In this document: one piece after another, positions 6,043 to 11,947 of the stretch
Numbering within the stretch: the stretch's first letter is position 1
Layout of the letters: every line of letters starts with the position of its first letter
From: a virus
Virus record (IMG/VR): IMGVR_UViG_3300005441_000020
Span: 1 to 34,283 of that record
DNA length: 34,283 nt
Reading direction: 5' to 3' (one strand)
Translations under genes and position numbers: made by a program
Notes under the pieces: model-generated
Told to the model about the DNA's origin: nothing
Databases searched by the model: none
What the model saw: the letters and a program-made list of their open reading frames with translations, nothing else

Positions 6043-6226
6043 TCGACGCTAAGAACCGCTTGTCGTTGTGGGTCAATTCCCACGCCGTCCGCGGTTCATC
6101 CGATACCGGCGCCATCGTGCGCCAGACGGTCGGACTGGCCTGACAGAACGGACATTGCCGCGGCACGTCGCCGGCCACCGACAAGTAGCCCGCATCGCAG
6201 CGACCACACCAGAGCGTGCGCGCCAT
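6026..6226 (-). CDS. Zinc-ribbon protein (66 aa)
   Basis: Two CxxC pairs 15 residues apart (CGRC at 7-10, CPFC at 25-28) make a classic zinc ribbon at the N-terminus. The remaining ~38 residues are mixed polar (WRTMAPVSDEPRTAWELTHNDKRFLASI). It is the last gene of the long late leftward transcription unit and overlaps the convergent membrane gene by 17 bases. Zinc binding is likely; the partner is unknown. Confidence 0.75.
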   Translation of the reverse strand: MARTLWCGRCDAGYLSVAGDVPRQCPFCQASPTVWRTMAPVSDEPRTAWELTHNDKRFLASIRVEA

Positions 6227-6230
6227 CGCA

Positions 6231-6389
6231 TCAGGCGTCGAGCTTCAGCAGCTTGCGCCAGCGTTCCTGGTCGTGCTCGAACCACTCCCAGAACTTCGCC
6301 CGCTGTTCTGGGGTCTGCCCTTTGGCGAGCTCGGTGATCATTTCCGCGATGGCTTTCGTGGCGAGGAAGGCTGCGGTAATCGGGTCCAT
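6231..6389 (-). CDS. 52-residue helical phage protein
   Basis: Short gene with a purine-rich ribosome site (AAAGGG nine bases upstream, overlapping the previous stop). The sequence has a hydrophobic N-terminal helix (ITAAFLATKAIAEMITELAKG) followed by a Trp-rich amphipathic helix (FWEWFEHDQERWRKLLKL). Short helical proteins of this type are common near lysis and membrane genes of phages. No function can be assigned. Confidence 0.65.
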   Translation of the reverse strand: MDPITAAFLATKAIAEMITELAKGQTPEQRAKFWEWFEHDQERWRKLLKLDA

Positions 6390-6392
6390 GCG

Positions 6393-6704
6393 TCACCCTT
6401 TGATGGTTGGGCTCGAGCCAGCCCCACCGGGCGGCGCCGACATGCGCGTCACCGCATCTCCACCCGCACGGGTAAAGCCGAACACACCAGCCGCGGACGT
6501 CGCGACAGCGATCCAGCCGGCGAAGTAGCCGAAGGCTGAGGCGCGCGTGATGTCGCCCTGCGTCCAGCCCCAAAACATGACGCCGGCCGCCGCGAGCACG
6601 AGCACGGACAATGGCCCTACTCTGTCCGGCAACCCGGCCCACTTCACCAACTGCGTGAGCGCCACCACCGCCGCCGACACCGACACGATCGCTTCGCCGT
6701 TCAT
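6393..6704 (-). CDS. Holin-like membrane protein (103 aa)
   Basis: Three hydrophobic stretches (about 5-22, 32-48 and 57-78: VSVSAAVVALTQLVKWAG; LSVLVLAAAGVMFWGW; AFGYFAGWIAVATSAAGVFGF) and a polar Gly/Pro/Ser-rich C-terminus. Size and topology fit class I holins, but many unrelated small phage membrane proteins look alike. It lies in a row with two more membrane proteins upstream, far from the lysozyme-like gene at 10869. Confidence 0.6.
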   Translation of the reverse strand: MNGEAIVSVSAAVVALTQLVKWAGLPDRVGPLSVLVLAAAGVMFWGWTQGDITRASAFGYFAGWIAVATSAAGVFGFTRAGGDAVTRMSAPPGGAGSSPTIKG

Positions 6705-6713
6705 CGAGTCTCC

Positions 6714-7013
6714 TTATCGGCCTTGATACGGCGCGTTCGGCTTGGAGCCGACGCCGCCGATCGCCGCGTGATTCGTTCTCGAAAAATAGAAACCAACAAT
6801 CAGGAAGAACGCATTGACCAGGTTCGGGCTCTCGATCGACTTCACCGAGCAGTAGATCATCGCGCCCGTCGTGCAGATCGCGATCAGTCCTTGCGTCGAC
6901 TCCCAAATGAGATTGACGCGCCGCTGCCCCGCCGTGACGAGATCCTCCTGCAGCGTCGATGTCGGGGACAGCGACCCCTTCGCCCGCAGCGGATCGGTGA
7001 GATCGTCAGCCAA
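6714..7013 (-). CDS. Small membrane protein (99 aa)
   Basis: Hydrophilic N-terminus (~35 residues), then two hydrophobic segments (about 42-57, TQGLIAICTTGAMIYCS, and 66-80, LVNAFFLIVGFYFSR), then a short Gly-rich tail. The start overlaps the upstream membrane gene by eight bases. It could be a holin or antiholin partner of its neighbours; nothing in the sequence settles this. Confidence 0.65.
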   Translation of the reverse strand: MADDLTDPLRAKGSLSPTSTLQEDLVTAGQRRVNLIWESTQGLIAICTTGAMIYCSVKSIESPNLVNAFFLIVGFYFSRTNHAAIGGVGSKPNAPYQGR

Positions 7014-7212
7014 GCTGCGGCACGCGCGGCCCAGCGCCCATCAGTCCGAACGCCTGGAGCACCATGAGCACAATGATCAGCACGCACACGACCCAGATGA
7101 TGTTGTCGATGACACCTGGATGACCCGGCATCAGCTTCCCCATCGCCCACACGGCCAAATAGCACAGCCCCACGACGAGCACGATGTAGATGAGCAAGGT
7201 AAAGAGCGGCAT
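7006..7212 (-). CDS. Thivi_2564-like small membrane protein (68 aa)
   Basis: Two transmembrane segments (about 4-24, FTLLIYIVLVVGLCYLAVWA, and 37-56, DNIIWVVCVLIIVLMVLQAF) with a short PGHPGV turn. The layout and the VVxxLIIVLxxLQAFG ending resemble small phage/bacterial membrane proteins named after Thivi_2564. The ribosome site GGAGAG lies five bases before the ATG. Function unknown; membrane location likely. Confidence 0.7.
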   Translation of the reverse strand: MPLFTLLIYIVLVVGLCYLAVWAMGKLMPGHPGVIDNIIWVVCVLIIVLMVLQAFGLMGAGPRVPQLG

Positions 7213-7269
7213 CAGTTCTCTCCTTCAGGTAACGGTTGCGGTTGGAACGAGTCGATCGGGCCTTCGTGA

Positions 7270-7410
7270 CTACAGACGACACAGCCCGCCGTCTGCGTGT
7301 CGAGATACGCATGGATGGCAGAGGCGCCCGGCCGGTTCATAACTGCGGCAGTGCGGACATACCAGCTCCGCTTCGATCGCGGCGTGCGCGTTGCTCGTGG
7401 GGTCGGTCAC
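7270..7410 (-). CDS. 46-residue zinc-ribbon peptide
   Basis: GTG start overlapping the stop of the preceding barrel protein (GTGA). CPHC (18-21) and CHPC (31-34) form a short zinc-binding pair, with an extra Cys near the end. A 57-base gap with no gene follows. The GTG coupling matches the neighbours, which supports it being real. Confidence 0.6.
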   Translation of the reverse strand: MTDPTSNAHAAIEAELVCPHCRSYEPAGRLCHPCVSRHADGGLCRL

Positions 7411-8762
7411 GCGCGCTCCGCCACGATCAGCGCCCCGCCCTGACCGCGCAGATGCGCCATCGTCGGGTTGCCTTGATACTCGCGCGCTTCCCAGTGCGGG
7501 CCGATGAGCAAGAATTGCTTGATCGGGACTGGTGCCTTGATCGGCTCGCCCTTGCTGGTGTCCTGCCAGAGCTCGCTGCACACCGTGGCGATCCGCCCAT
7601 CGGGCAGTGCCCACCACCAGATGTTGCCACCTGGCACATGCCCACTCTCGCCGACATTGCGCGGGAGATGGTTCAGCAGCGTCGGGATCTTACTGATGCC
7701 CTCCGCTGTGAGCATGTTGCTCGGCCGCATCTCGTGATTGAACCGTGACTCTCCGCGCACGGATTCGCCGGAGAAATGGGTCACGAGTCCGCCCCACAAT
7801 TTGCCGACACCATAGCAGCCGAATAGGCGCCCCGGCTTATCGCTCGGCGAGAACGCCGCCGGGCCGGGATACGACCGCGGCTCACTGAAGGCGATCGGGA
7901 CGCCGTACGCCCCGATATGGCCCTCGTTGTATCCAAGCGAAAACGGCCGCTTAATCGTCTCGTCAACCCCTGGCGTCTCGTCGCGGGACGTATGCGTGTC
8001 GAGGTGATCGCAGAATTGTGGCAACAGCACCGTGTGCGGATCGTCGTCGTCCGCGTTCCGTGGATTGCGAATCTCCCCGAGCGACCGCCGCACGTCCGCC
8101 GGCGCTTCGCTGAGCGCGGCGCCGCACGCGAACATGGGCCGATCAGGACCGAGCGATTTCAGGAAGTCGAACAGTTCCTTGTACTCGCGGATCTGCTCGT
8201 CGCTGTCGCGCATGTGCGCTTGCTGGACGTACTCGTTGTCGCCATCGGCCAGAAGGAAACGCTTGAGTAGACCGCGCTCCACGGCTCGCGTCCAGAACTT
8301 GATCTCCCAGGCGATCCGTTGTTTCGAGTCCTTCCACTGATGGCCGGCTGTTGACTGAACGTACAGGTCGTGACGAGCAAGCATCTCAACGAAGTCCAGC
8401 ACGCGATCGATGTGCACCGGCGAGACGCCGCGCATGCCGAAATAGCTCCCAGACGGCGGCGGCACATCCGGCCCGTTCGGATCAACCCAGTCGTAGCCGA
8501 GCACTCGGAAGTTGCGGATGATCGTCACGCCCCAGGCGCGGAGCTGCCCCGCCACGTCTTCGCTTTCGGACGGACGTTCGTGGTAATCGGTCGCACCGCA
8601 GAACCAGTGCGTCCCTGTTGGGCTGCATGGCCCGTTGTCGTCAGCGAACGAGTACGTCAGATCCTGCGTCGCTGACGACCCGTGCTTGTGCGCTCGAAGC
8701 TTGCCGTGAATGGACCCTGACGCCGCTGGCGAACCGGCGCCGGCCATGAGCAGATAGCTCAC
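7407..8762 (-). CDS. TIM-barrel glycoside-hydrolase-like protein (451 aa)
   Basis: Start at GTG 8762, coupled (GTGA) to the second barrel-like gene. The N-terminus (about 20-45) is Ser/Thr/His-rich. From ~50 the pattern is that of a (beta/alpha)8 sugar hydrolase such as clan GH-A: AGQLRAWGVTIIRNFRV (strand after helix), VLDFVEMLARHDLYVQ, then LKRFLLADGDNEYV, where the Glu sits where the acid/base Glu of GH-A enzymes would be. Later strands include MFACGAAL and GYNEGHIGAYGVPIAF, whose Glu could be the nucleophile. The C-terminus (WWWALPDGRIATV...) looks like a beta domain. Hydrolysis of a surface glycan is inferred; no exact family identified. Confidence 0.5.
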   Translation of the reverse strand: MSYLLMAGAGSPAASGSIHGKLRAHKHGSSATQDLTYSFADDNGPCSPTGTHWFCGATDYHERPSESEDVAGQLRAWGVTIIRNFRVLGYDWVDPNGPDVPPPSGSYFGMRGVSPVHIDRVLDFVEMLARHDLYVQSTAGHQWKDSKQRIAWEIKFWTRAVERGLLKRFLLADGDNEYVQQAHMRDSDEQIREYKELFDFLKSLGPDRPMFACGAALSEAPADVRRSLGEIRNPRNADDDDPHTVLLPQFCDHLDTHTSRDETPGVDETIKRPFSLGYNEGHIGAYGVPIAFSEPRSYPGPAAFSPSDKPGRLFGCYGVGKLWGGLVTHFSGESVRGESRFNHEMRPSNMLTAEGISKIPTLLNHLPRNVGESGHVPGGNIWWWALPDGRIATVCSELWQDTSKGEPIKAPVPIKQFLLIGPHWEAREYQGNPTMAHLRGQGGALIVAERA

Positions 8763-9976
8763 AGCGTGACCGGCTCCTCGCTGATCGCCGAGAACCCCGC
8801 CGACTGCGGGACAGCCGCCTGGAACCCGAACACGATCACCTCGAACCCGGTCGGGTTGTATGAGACGGTCGCGCCGTTGACCGCGCACTGCTCGTATCCG
8901 CCGTGCGAACCAGGCGGGCGCGTCTCCCATGTGTAGGGTCCGTACGCGCCACCATGCGCCCACGGCGGCGCCACGGACGGATTCAGACTCCGCACCGTGC
9001 CGTCAGGGTTCACGAGCGTGCCGTCGACGAGTCGTACCATGTTCCACTTCATGCCACCCTCCACGGGGTCAACTGGGTCAACTGGAAAAGGGACGAGGGC
9101 CGCCACCTCGCGCAGCAGCCCGGTATGGGTGAATTGCGACGACTCCGACAAGTTCTCTGGCAGGTTCTTCTTCTTCCAGCTTTCGAGAATCCAGCGGTCG
9201 GGATCGCCGCCGAGCATCCGCCGCGCGAAGTCGAACCATTCCCAGAAGCCGAGCCGGTACGCTTGGGGGGTGTCCCCGCGCTGCCCGTTGAGGATGATCC
9301 CGAACGGAATGCGCCACGAGCGACACGCCGCCTGGAGTTCCTTCAGGTCCGCCGCGATCTTGGCGTCCGCGTGCATCTGCTTCGCGTGCTGCTCGTCGAT
9401 GTCCATGTGCAGATGGCGCGGGGACCAGCCCGCCTGTTGCAGATGCCCGAACAGACCGATGATCTGCGCCACCGCACACGTCGGGTACGCCTCGGTGATC
9501 CCACCCTGGACGCCCAGATCGCTCCCGGCTTTCGCGACGCGGAGGAGCACGGGCACCAGCGTCTCGAACGGCACGACCAGCGGGAAGTCTTTGAGCGAGG
9601 CCGCGAGGGGATCGTCCATCGAGTACGTCGAAAGGTCGCCACCCGCCGCCCGGATGCGGTCAATCGCTCGCGTGAGCGCGAAGGCCGCCTGCTTCCCGGT
9701 CGGGACGCCGTTTTCGACGTCCCAGGCTTTCAAGCCCGGTGTTTCAATGGCAAGCCTTAAGCCCTGCGCGTGCAGCTTGGAGAAGAAGCCCGCATCGCGC
9801 AGCCGTGGGTAGTAGTTCAGCCCGATGTCGTTCAGGTTCTCGGTGTCGCTCCCGATCTGCTGCTCGAAACCTTGGAGCATGGCGCAGCGTGAACGAGCAG
9901 CGGGCCATTGATCGAGAGCATCAACCAGCGGCAGGAGATCCGCGTTGAGATCCGGGCCGAGCCAGAGTTCGGTCAT
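8759..9976 (-). CDS. Second TIM-barrel-like protein with beta-rich C-terminus (405 aa)
   Basis: ATG 9976 overlaps the upstream stop (ATGA). Residues ~1-300 alternate predicted strands and helices: LRLAIETPGLKAW, SMDDPLAASLKDFPL, HLHMDIDEQHAKQ and IPFGIILNG, then FWEWFDFARRMLGG and RWILESWKK. Acidic residues end several strands (IET, SMDD, MDIDE), as in a glycoside hydrolase or sugar-binding barrel. The last ~90 residues are Gly/Pro/aromatic beta-type sequence. It is directly upstream of another barrel protein, so they may act in tandem on one substrate. Possible roles are tail-associated depolymerase or cell-wall enzyme; neither is proven. Confidence 0.45.
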   Translation of the reverse strand: MTELWLGPDLNADLLPLVDALDQWPAARSRCAMLQGFEQQIGSDTENLNDIGLNYYPRLRDAGFFSKLHAQGLRLAIETPGLKAWDVENGVPTGKQAAFALTRAIDRIRAAGGDLSTYSMDDPLAASLKDFPLVVPFETLVPVLLRVAKAGSDLGVQGGITEAYPTCAVAQIIGLFGHLQQAGWSPRHLHMDIDEQHAKQMHADAKIAADLKELQAACRSWRIPFGIILNGQRGDTPQAYRLGFWEWFDFARRMLGGDPDRWILESWKKKNLPENLSESSQFTHTGLLREVAALVPFPVDPVDPVEGGMKWNMVRLVDGTLVNPDGTVRSLNPSVAPPWAHGGAYGPYTWETRPPGSHGGYEQCAVNGATVSYNPTGFEVIVFGFQAAVPQSAGFSAISEEPVTL

Positions 9977-10362
9977 GACCCCACCGGCTGACCGTCGGCC
10001 GTCCAAACGAATTCCGCGACTGGAAAGTGAGCGTTGCAGGCACAACAGAACGTCGCGCCGTAGAACGACGGATCGCGCGCGTACGTCTCAGAGAGCGCGC
10101 GGCCCATTGTCGTCTCCGTCCCACAACCGCCGACACGATGCTCGGCGTCCGCGACGTTGCCGTCGTTGACGATGACTTCTCTGCGCCCCATGTGGCGATA
10201 CCGATCGCGGTAGGGTCGGACGAAGCCTTTCGCGCGCTCGTCTGGGCAAAGCACGATGTAGCCGTCGTGCTGGCCGGTTGGGTTGGTCTGCTTGGCGCGC
10301 ACGTCTTCGACCGATTCGCCGGTCGTCGTGCACATCGCTTGGCCTTTATGGTCCGACGCCAT
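9973..10362 (-). CDS. Conserved phage Cys/His protein (129 aa)
   Basis: The ATG directly follows the previous stop, with AAGGAG as ribosome site. The second half carries GGCGTETTMGRALSETYARDPSFYGATFCCACNAHFPVAEFVW, a motif set I recall from many unrelated phages and prophages. Cys residues at 11, 39, 80, 107, 108 and 110, with several His, suggest a metal site. Function unknown in all cases I know of. It precedes the barrel genes. Confidence 0.7.
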   Translation of the reverse strand: MASDHKGQAMCTTTGESVEDVRAKQTNPTGQHDGYIVLCPDERAKGFVRPYRDRYRHMGRREVIVNDGNVADAEHRVGGCGTETTMGRALSETYARDPSFYGATFCCACNAHFPVAEFVWTADGQPVGS

Positions 10363-10590
10363 TCAGCTCTCCTTCGGTCCGATTCGGATCAGGACCGTCT
10401 TCTTCACCGGGCCTGGACCGCGGTCGATGATGCGAACCGGGTAGGCGCCGAGTTTGCGGATGTATCGCTCTGGCTTTCCAGGCTCGTCATCAGTCACGAG
10501 GCCGATGACTGCGCCGTTCTCCGCCGCCTCTGCGGCAATCCGAATGCGTTCGTCTTCAGGCAGATCGGCAAGATCGGCGTAGGCTTTCAC
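10363..10590 (-). CDS. Hypothetical protein (75 aa)
   Basis: Start at GTG 10590, which overlaps the upstream stop (GTGA); an ATG 90 bases earlier would overlap the upstream gene deeply. The first half is an acidic helical segment (LADLPEDERIRIAAEAAENG), the second half strands and a basic patch (ERYIRKLGAYPVRIIDRG, KKTVLIRIG). No family recognised. Confidence 0.6.
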   Translation of the reverse strand: MKAYADLADLPEDERIRIAAEAAENGAVIGLVTDDEPGKPERYIRKLGAYPVRIIDRGPGPVKKTVLIRIGPKES

Positions 10591-10757
10591 CGTCGCCCTC
10601 GTCCCGGCCGTGATCGATACTCTGGTTCCGGCGGTGCCGATGGCTTCCCGATCTGCTTCCAGACGGCCTTCATTTCCCACTCCAGTGTCTCGACTCGCTT
10701 TTTGATCGCACGGAGATTACGGAGCGTGGTGTCCTGTGGGTTGGGTGTCTTCGCCAT
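10587..10757 (-). CDS. 56-residue coiled-coil protein
   Basis: ATG 10757 has AAGGA nine bases upstream. Residues ~10-36 form one charged heptad-like helix (LRNLRAIKKRVETLEWEMKAV); the tail is Pro/Arg-rich. Coupled to the next gene by GTGA. Possibly an accessory structural or lysis-region peptide. Confidence 0.6.
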   Translation of the reverse strand: MAKTPNPQDTTLRNLRAIKKRVETLEWEMKAVWKQIGKPSAPPEPEYRSRPGRGRR

Positions 10758-10761
10758 CTGC

Positions 10762-10872
10762 TTACGTCCTTTCGCTCCTGGAACTCGGTGGATGGAGGCC
10801 CTGACGCCCTTCAACGGGGTCCATTGAAGTCCCGGCTATCAGTCCTCCATCGCACCGAAACAGTACGGTCAC
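10762..10872 (-). CDS. Possible 36-residue protein
   Basis: A GTG frame overlaps the stop of the lysozyme-like gene (GTGA) and ends four bases before the next gene's ATG, filling an otherwise empty 111-base gap. The product begins MTVLFRCDGGLIAG; its second half is low in information. Only the coupling supports it. A weak inverted repeat (CTTCAA at 10811-10816 with TTGAAG at 10826-10831) lies inside. Confidence 0.4.
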   Translation of the reverse strand: MTVLFRCDGGLIAGTSMDPVEGRQGLHPPSSRSERT

Positions 10873-11366
10873 GCCCTCGACCCAGGCACCGGAACAATCG
10901 TCCGCGCCCACGCGGCGGCGTAGTGTTCCTGCCACGTTTCTGGCCGCGGGCGACCGGGACGCCACGCACTCACGTACACCTGCCAGCCGACATCCGGCTC
11001 AGTCATAAACGGCAGCGGACGGCTATCCGTCCACAACAAGCACCGCGCGAACGCCGCAGCCAGTACGTCGTTGTGCTCGATGGCGGCGAGCACATCAGAC
11101 GACGGCATCGTTGCGTCGTAGCGCAGCGCCCGCAGGACGATCGCGATCGGAGCCGCCGTGCTCGGATGATCAAGGACGCCACGCACACCAGCCCGTTCAA
11201 ACTGGAACCAGCCCCGCGCAGGCCCGCCGATCTGGCGCCGATACTCCAAACCGCTCTCCTGCATGGCAATGCTCAATAAGAGCGCCGTCGCGGCTTGACT
11301 CTCCATCGCGGGAGGCAGGAGTTGATAGGCCGCCGGGAGAATGAACCGCAGAAGGAGGTCAATCAT
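10869..11366 (-). CDS. Lysozyme/transglycosylase-like protein, candidate endolysin (165 aa)
   Basis: The segment LLSIAMQESGLEYRRQIGGPARGWFQFE (in 30-57) has the layout of lysozyme-fold lytic enzymes: a helix carrying the presumed catalytic Glu (Glu37 in MQESGL), followed by a Gly-rich turn and a GxxQFE-type strand. The rest is helical with many Trp (WTDSRPL, GWQVYVSAW, WQEHYAAAW). The family is common in phages, usually unnamed. It starts eight bases inside the end of a membrane/coiled-coil gene, and two tiny membrane proteins precede that, as expected for a lysis region. It could instead be a tail-associated lysin. Confidence 0.6.
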   Translation of the reverse strand: MIDLLLRFILPAAYQLLPPAMESQAATALLLSIAMQESGLEYRRQIGGPARGWFQFERAGVRGVLDHPSTAAPIAIVLRALRYDATMPSSDVLAAIEHNDVLAAAFARCLLWTDSRPLPFMTEPDVGWQVYVSAWRPGRPRPETWQEHYAAAWARTIVPVPGSRA

Positions 11367-11703
11367 GGTCGTGCCGCCGATCCCCGTCCCGACGTCGATC
11401 CACGATCTCTTCCAACCGGCGGAACTCCCGGCGCAGCTCCTCGAGGCGCGGTTCCACCACGTACTGGTGATACCGGTCGAGCGCTTCTTGCATCTCCTCC
11501 CGATACTTATCAGGTAACGTGTTGACCGTGGACGCCAGCTCCGACATCAACTTGTTCGCGCGCTCGAAGTCGCGAAACTTCGACCCCGCGCTGAACGTCT
11601 TCATCAGGCCCCCGACGATCAACATCCCGATAGCCAAGACGATCCCCTGAATCAACGAGATCGTCTGCAAGGCTTGGGTGTGATCCGGCTGGGGTTGCAT
11701 CAT
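11359..11703 (-). CDS. Membrane-anchored coiled-coil protein (114 aa), lysis-region candidate
   Basis: ATG 11703 overlaps the upstream stop (ATGA). One transmembrane segment (about 13-34, ISLIQGIVLAIGMLIVGGLM) is followed by ~70 residues of charged helix (DFERANKLMSELASTVNTL; YREEMQEALDRYHQYV; RLEELRREFRRLEEIV) and a His/Asp/Arg tail. A membrane anchor plus periplasmic or cytoplasmic coiled coil fits a spanin-like or holin-associated protein. No lipobox is present. Confidence 0.65.
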   Translation of the reverse strand: MMQPQPDHTQALQTISLIQGIVLAIGMLIVGGLMKTFSAGSKFRDFERANKLMSELASTVNTLPDKYREEMQEALDRYHQYVVEPRLEELRREFRRLEEIVDRRRDGDRRHDHD

Positions 11704-11861
11704 CGGAGGACCAGTTTCAGGACTTCCAACCCGGCGCCGATGATGTACGTCGCGAGCACCCAGCGCAGGAGGGTGTAGACCGAAATCTCGTCCCACCAGG
11801 CCCACAGGCGATCCGTGAGCCGATCTGAGTGTTGCTGCGCGATCGCGACAAACATCTCCAT
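11700..11861 (-). CDS. 53-residue membrane protein
   Basis: ATG 11861 overlaps the TAA of the gene above (TAATG). GGAGG lies only three bases away, so the in-frame ATG at 11855 (nine-base spacing, 51 residues) may be the true start. The N-terminal half is amphipathic (QQHSDRLTDRLWAWWDE). The C-terminal half is one membrane segment (LLRWVLATYIIGAGLEVLKLV). The dual ATG two codons apart recalls holin dual starts, but this is only a resemblance. Confidence 0.55.
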   Translation of the reverse strand: MEMFVAIAQQHSDRLTDRLWAWWDEISVYTLLRWVLATYIIGAGLEVLKLVLR

Positions 11862-11947
11862 TAGCCTCCCCACGTCCGCAGGATAGAGACGATCGTCACC
11901 ATGAGCAGATACAGGAGCGTGTCGGGTTCCCACCAGTGCAGGATCAT
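11861..11947 (-). CDS. 28-residue membrane peptide
   Basis: The ATG follows the stop of the tail-fibre gene without a gap (TAAATG) and its TAA overlaps the next ATG. It has one hydrophobic segment (TLLYLLMVTIVSIL) between HWWEPD and RTWGG. Position and tight coupling suggest a real small membrane peptide. No ribosome site of its own is seen; translation would depend on termination-reinitiation. Confidence 0.45.
   Translation of the reverse strand: MILHWWEPDTLLYLLMVTIVSILRTWGG

Noticed and set aside
6073-6906. A 277-residue minus-strand frame across three small membrane genes
   Set aside because: Its product is Arg/Gly-rich with no domain, while the three frames it covers have ribosome sites and clear membrane segments or helices.
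10811-10831. Terminator at the CTTCAA/TTGAAG inverted repeat
   Set aside because: The stem is only six pairs, the loop is nine bases and no T-run follows on either strand.
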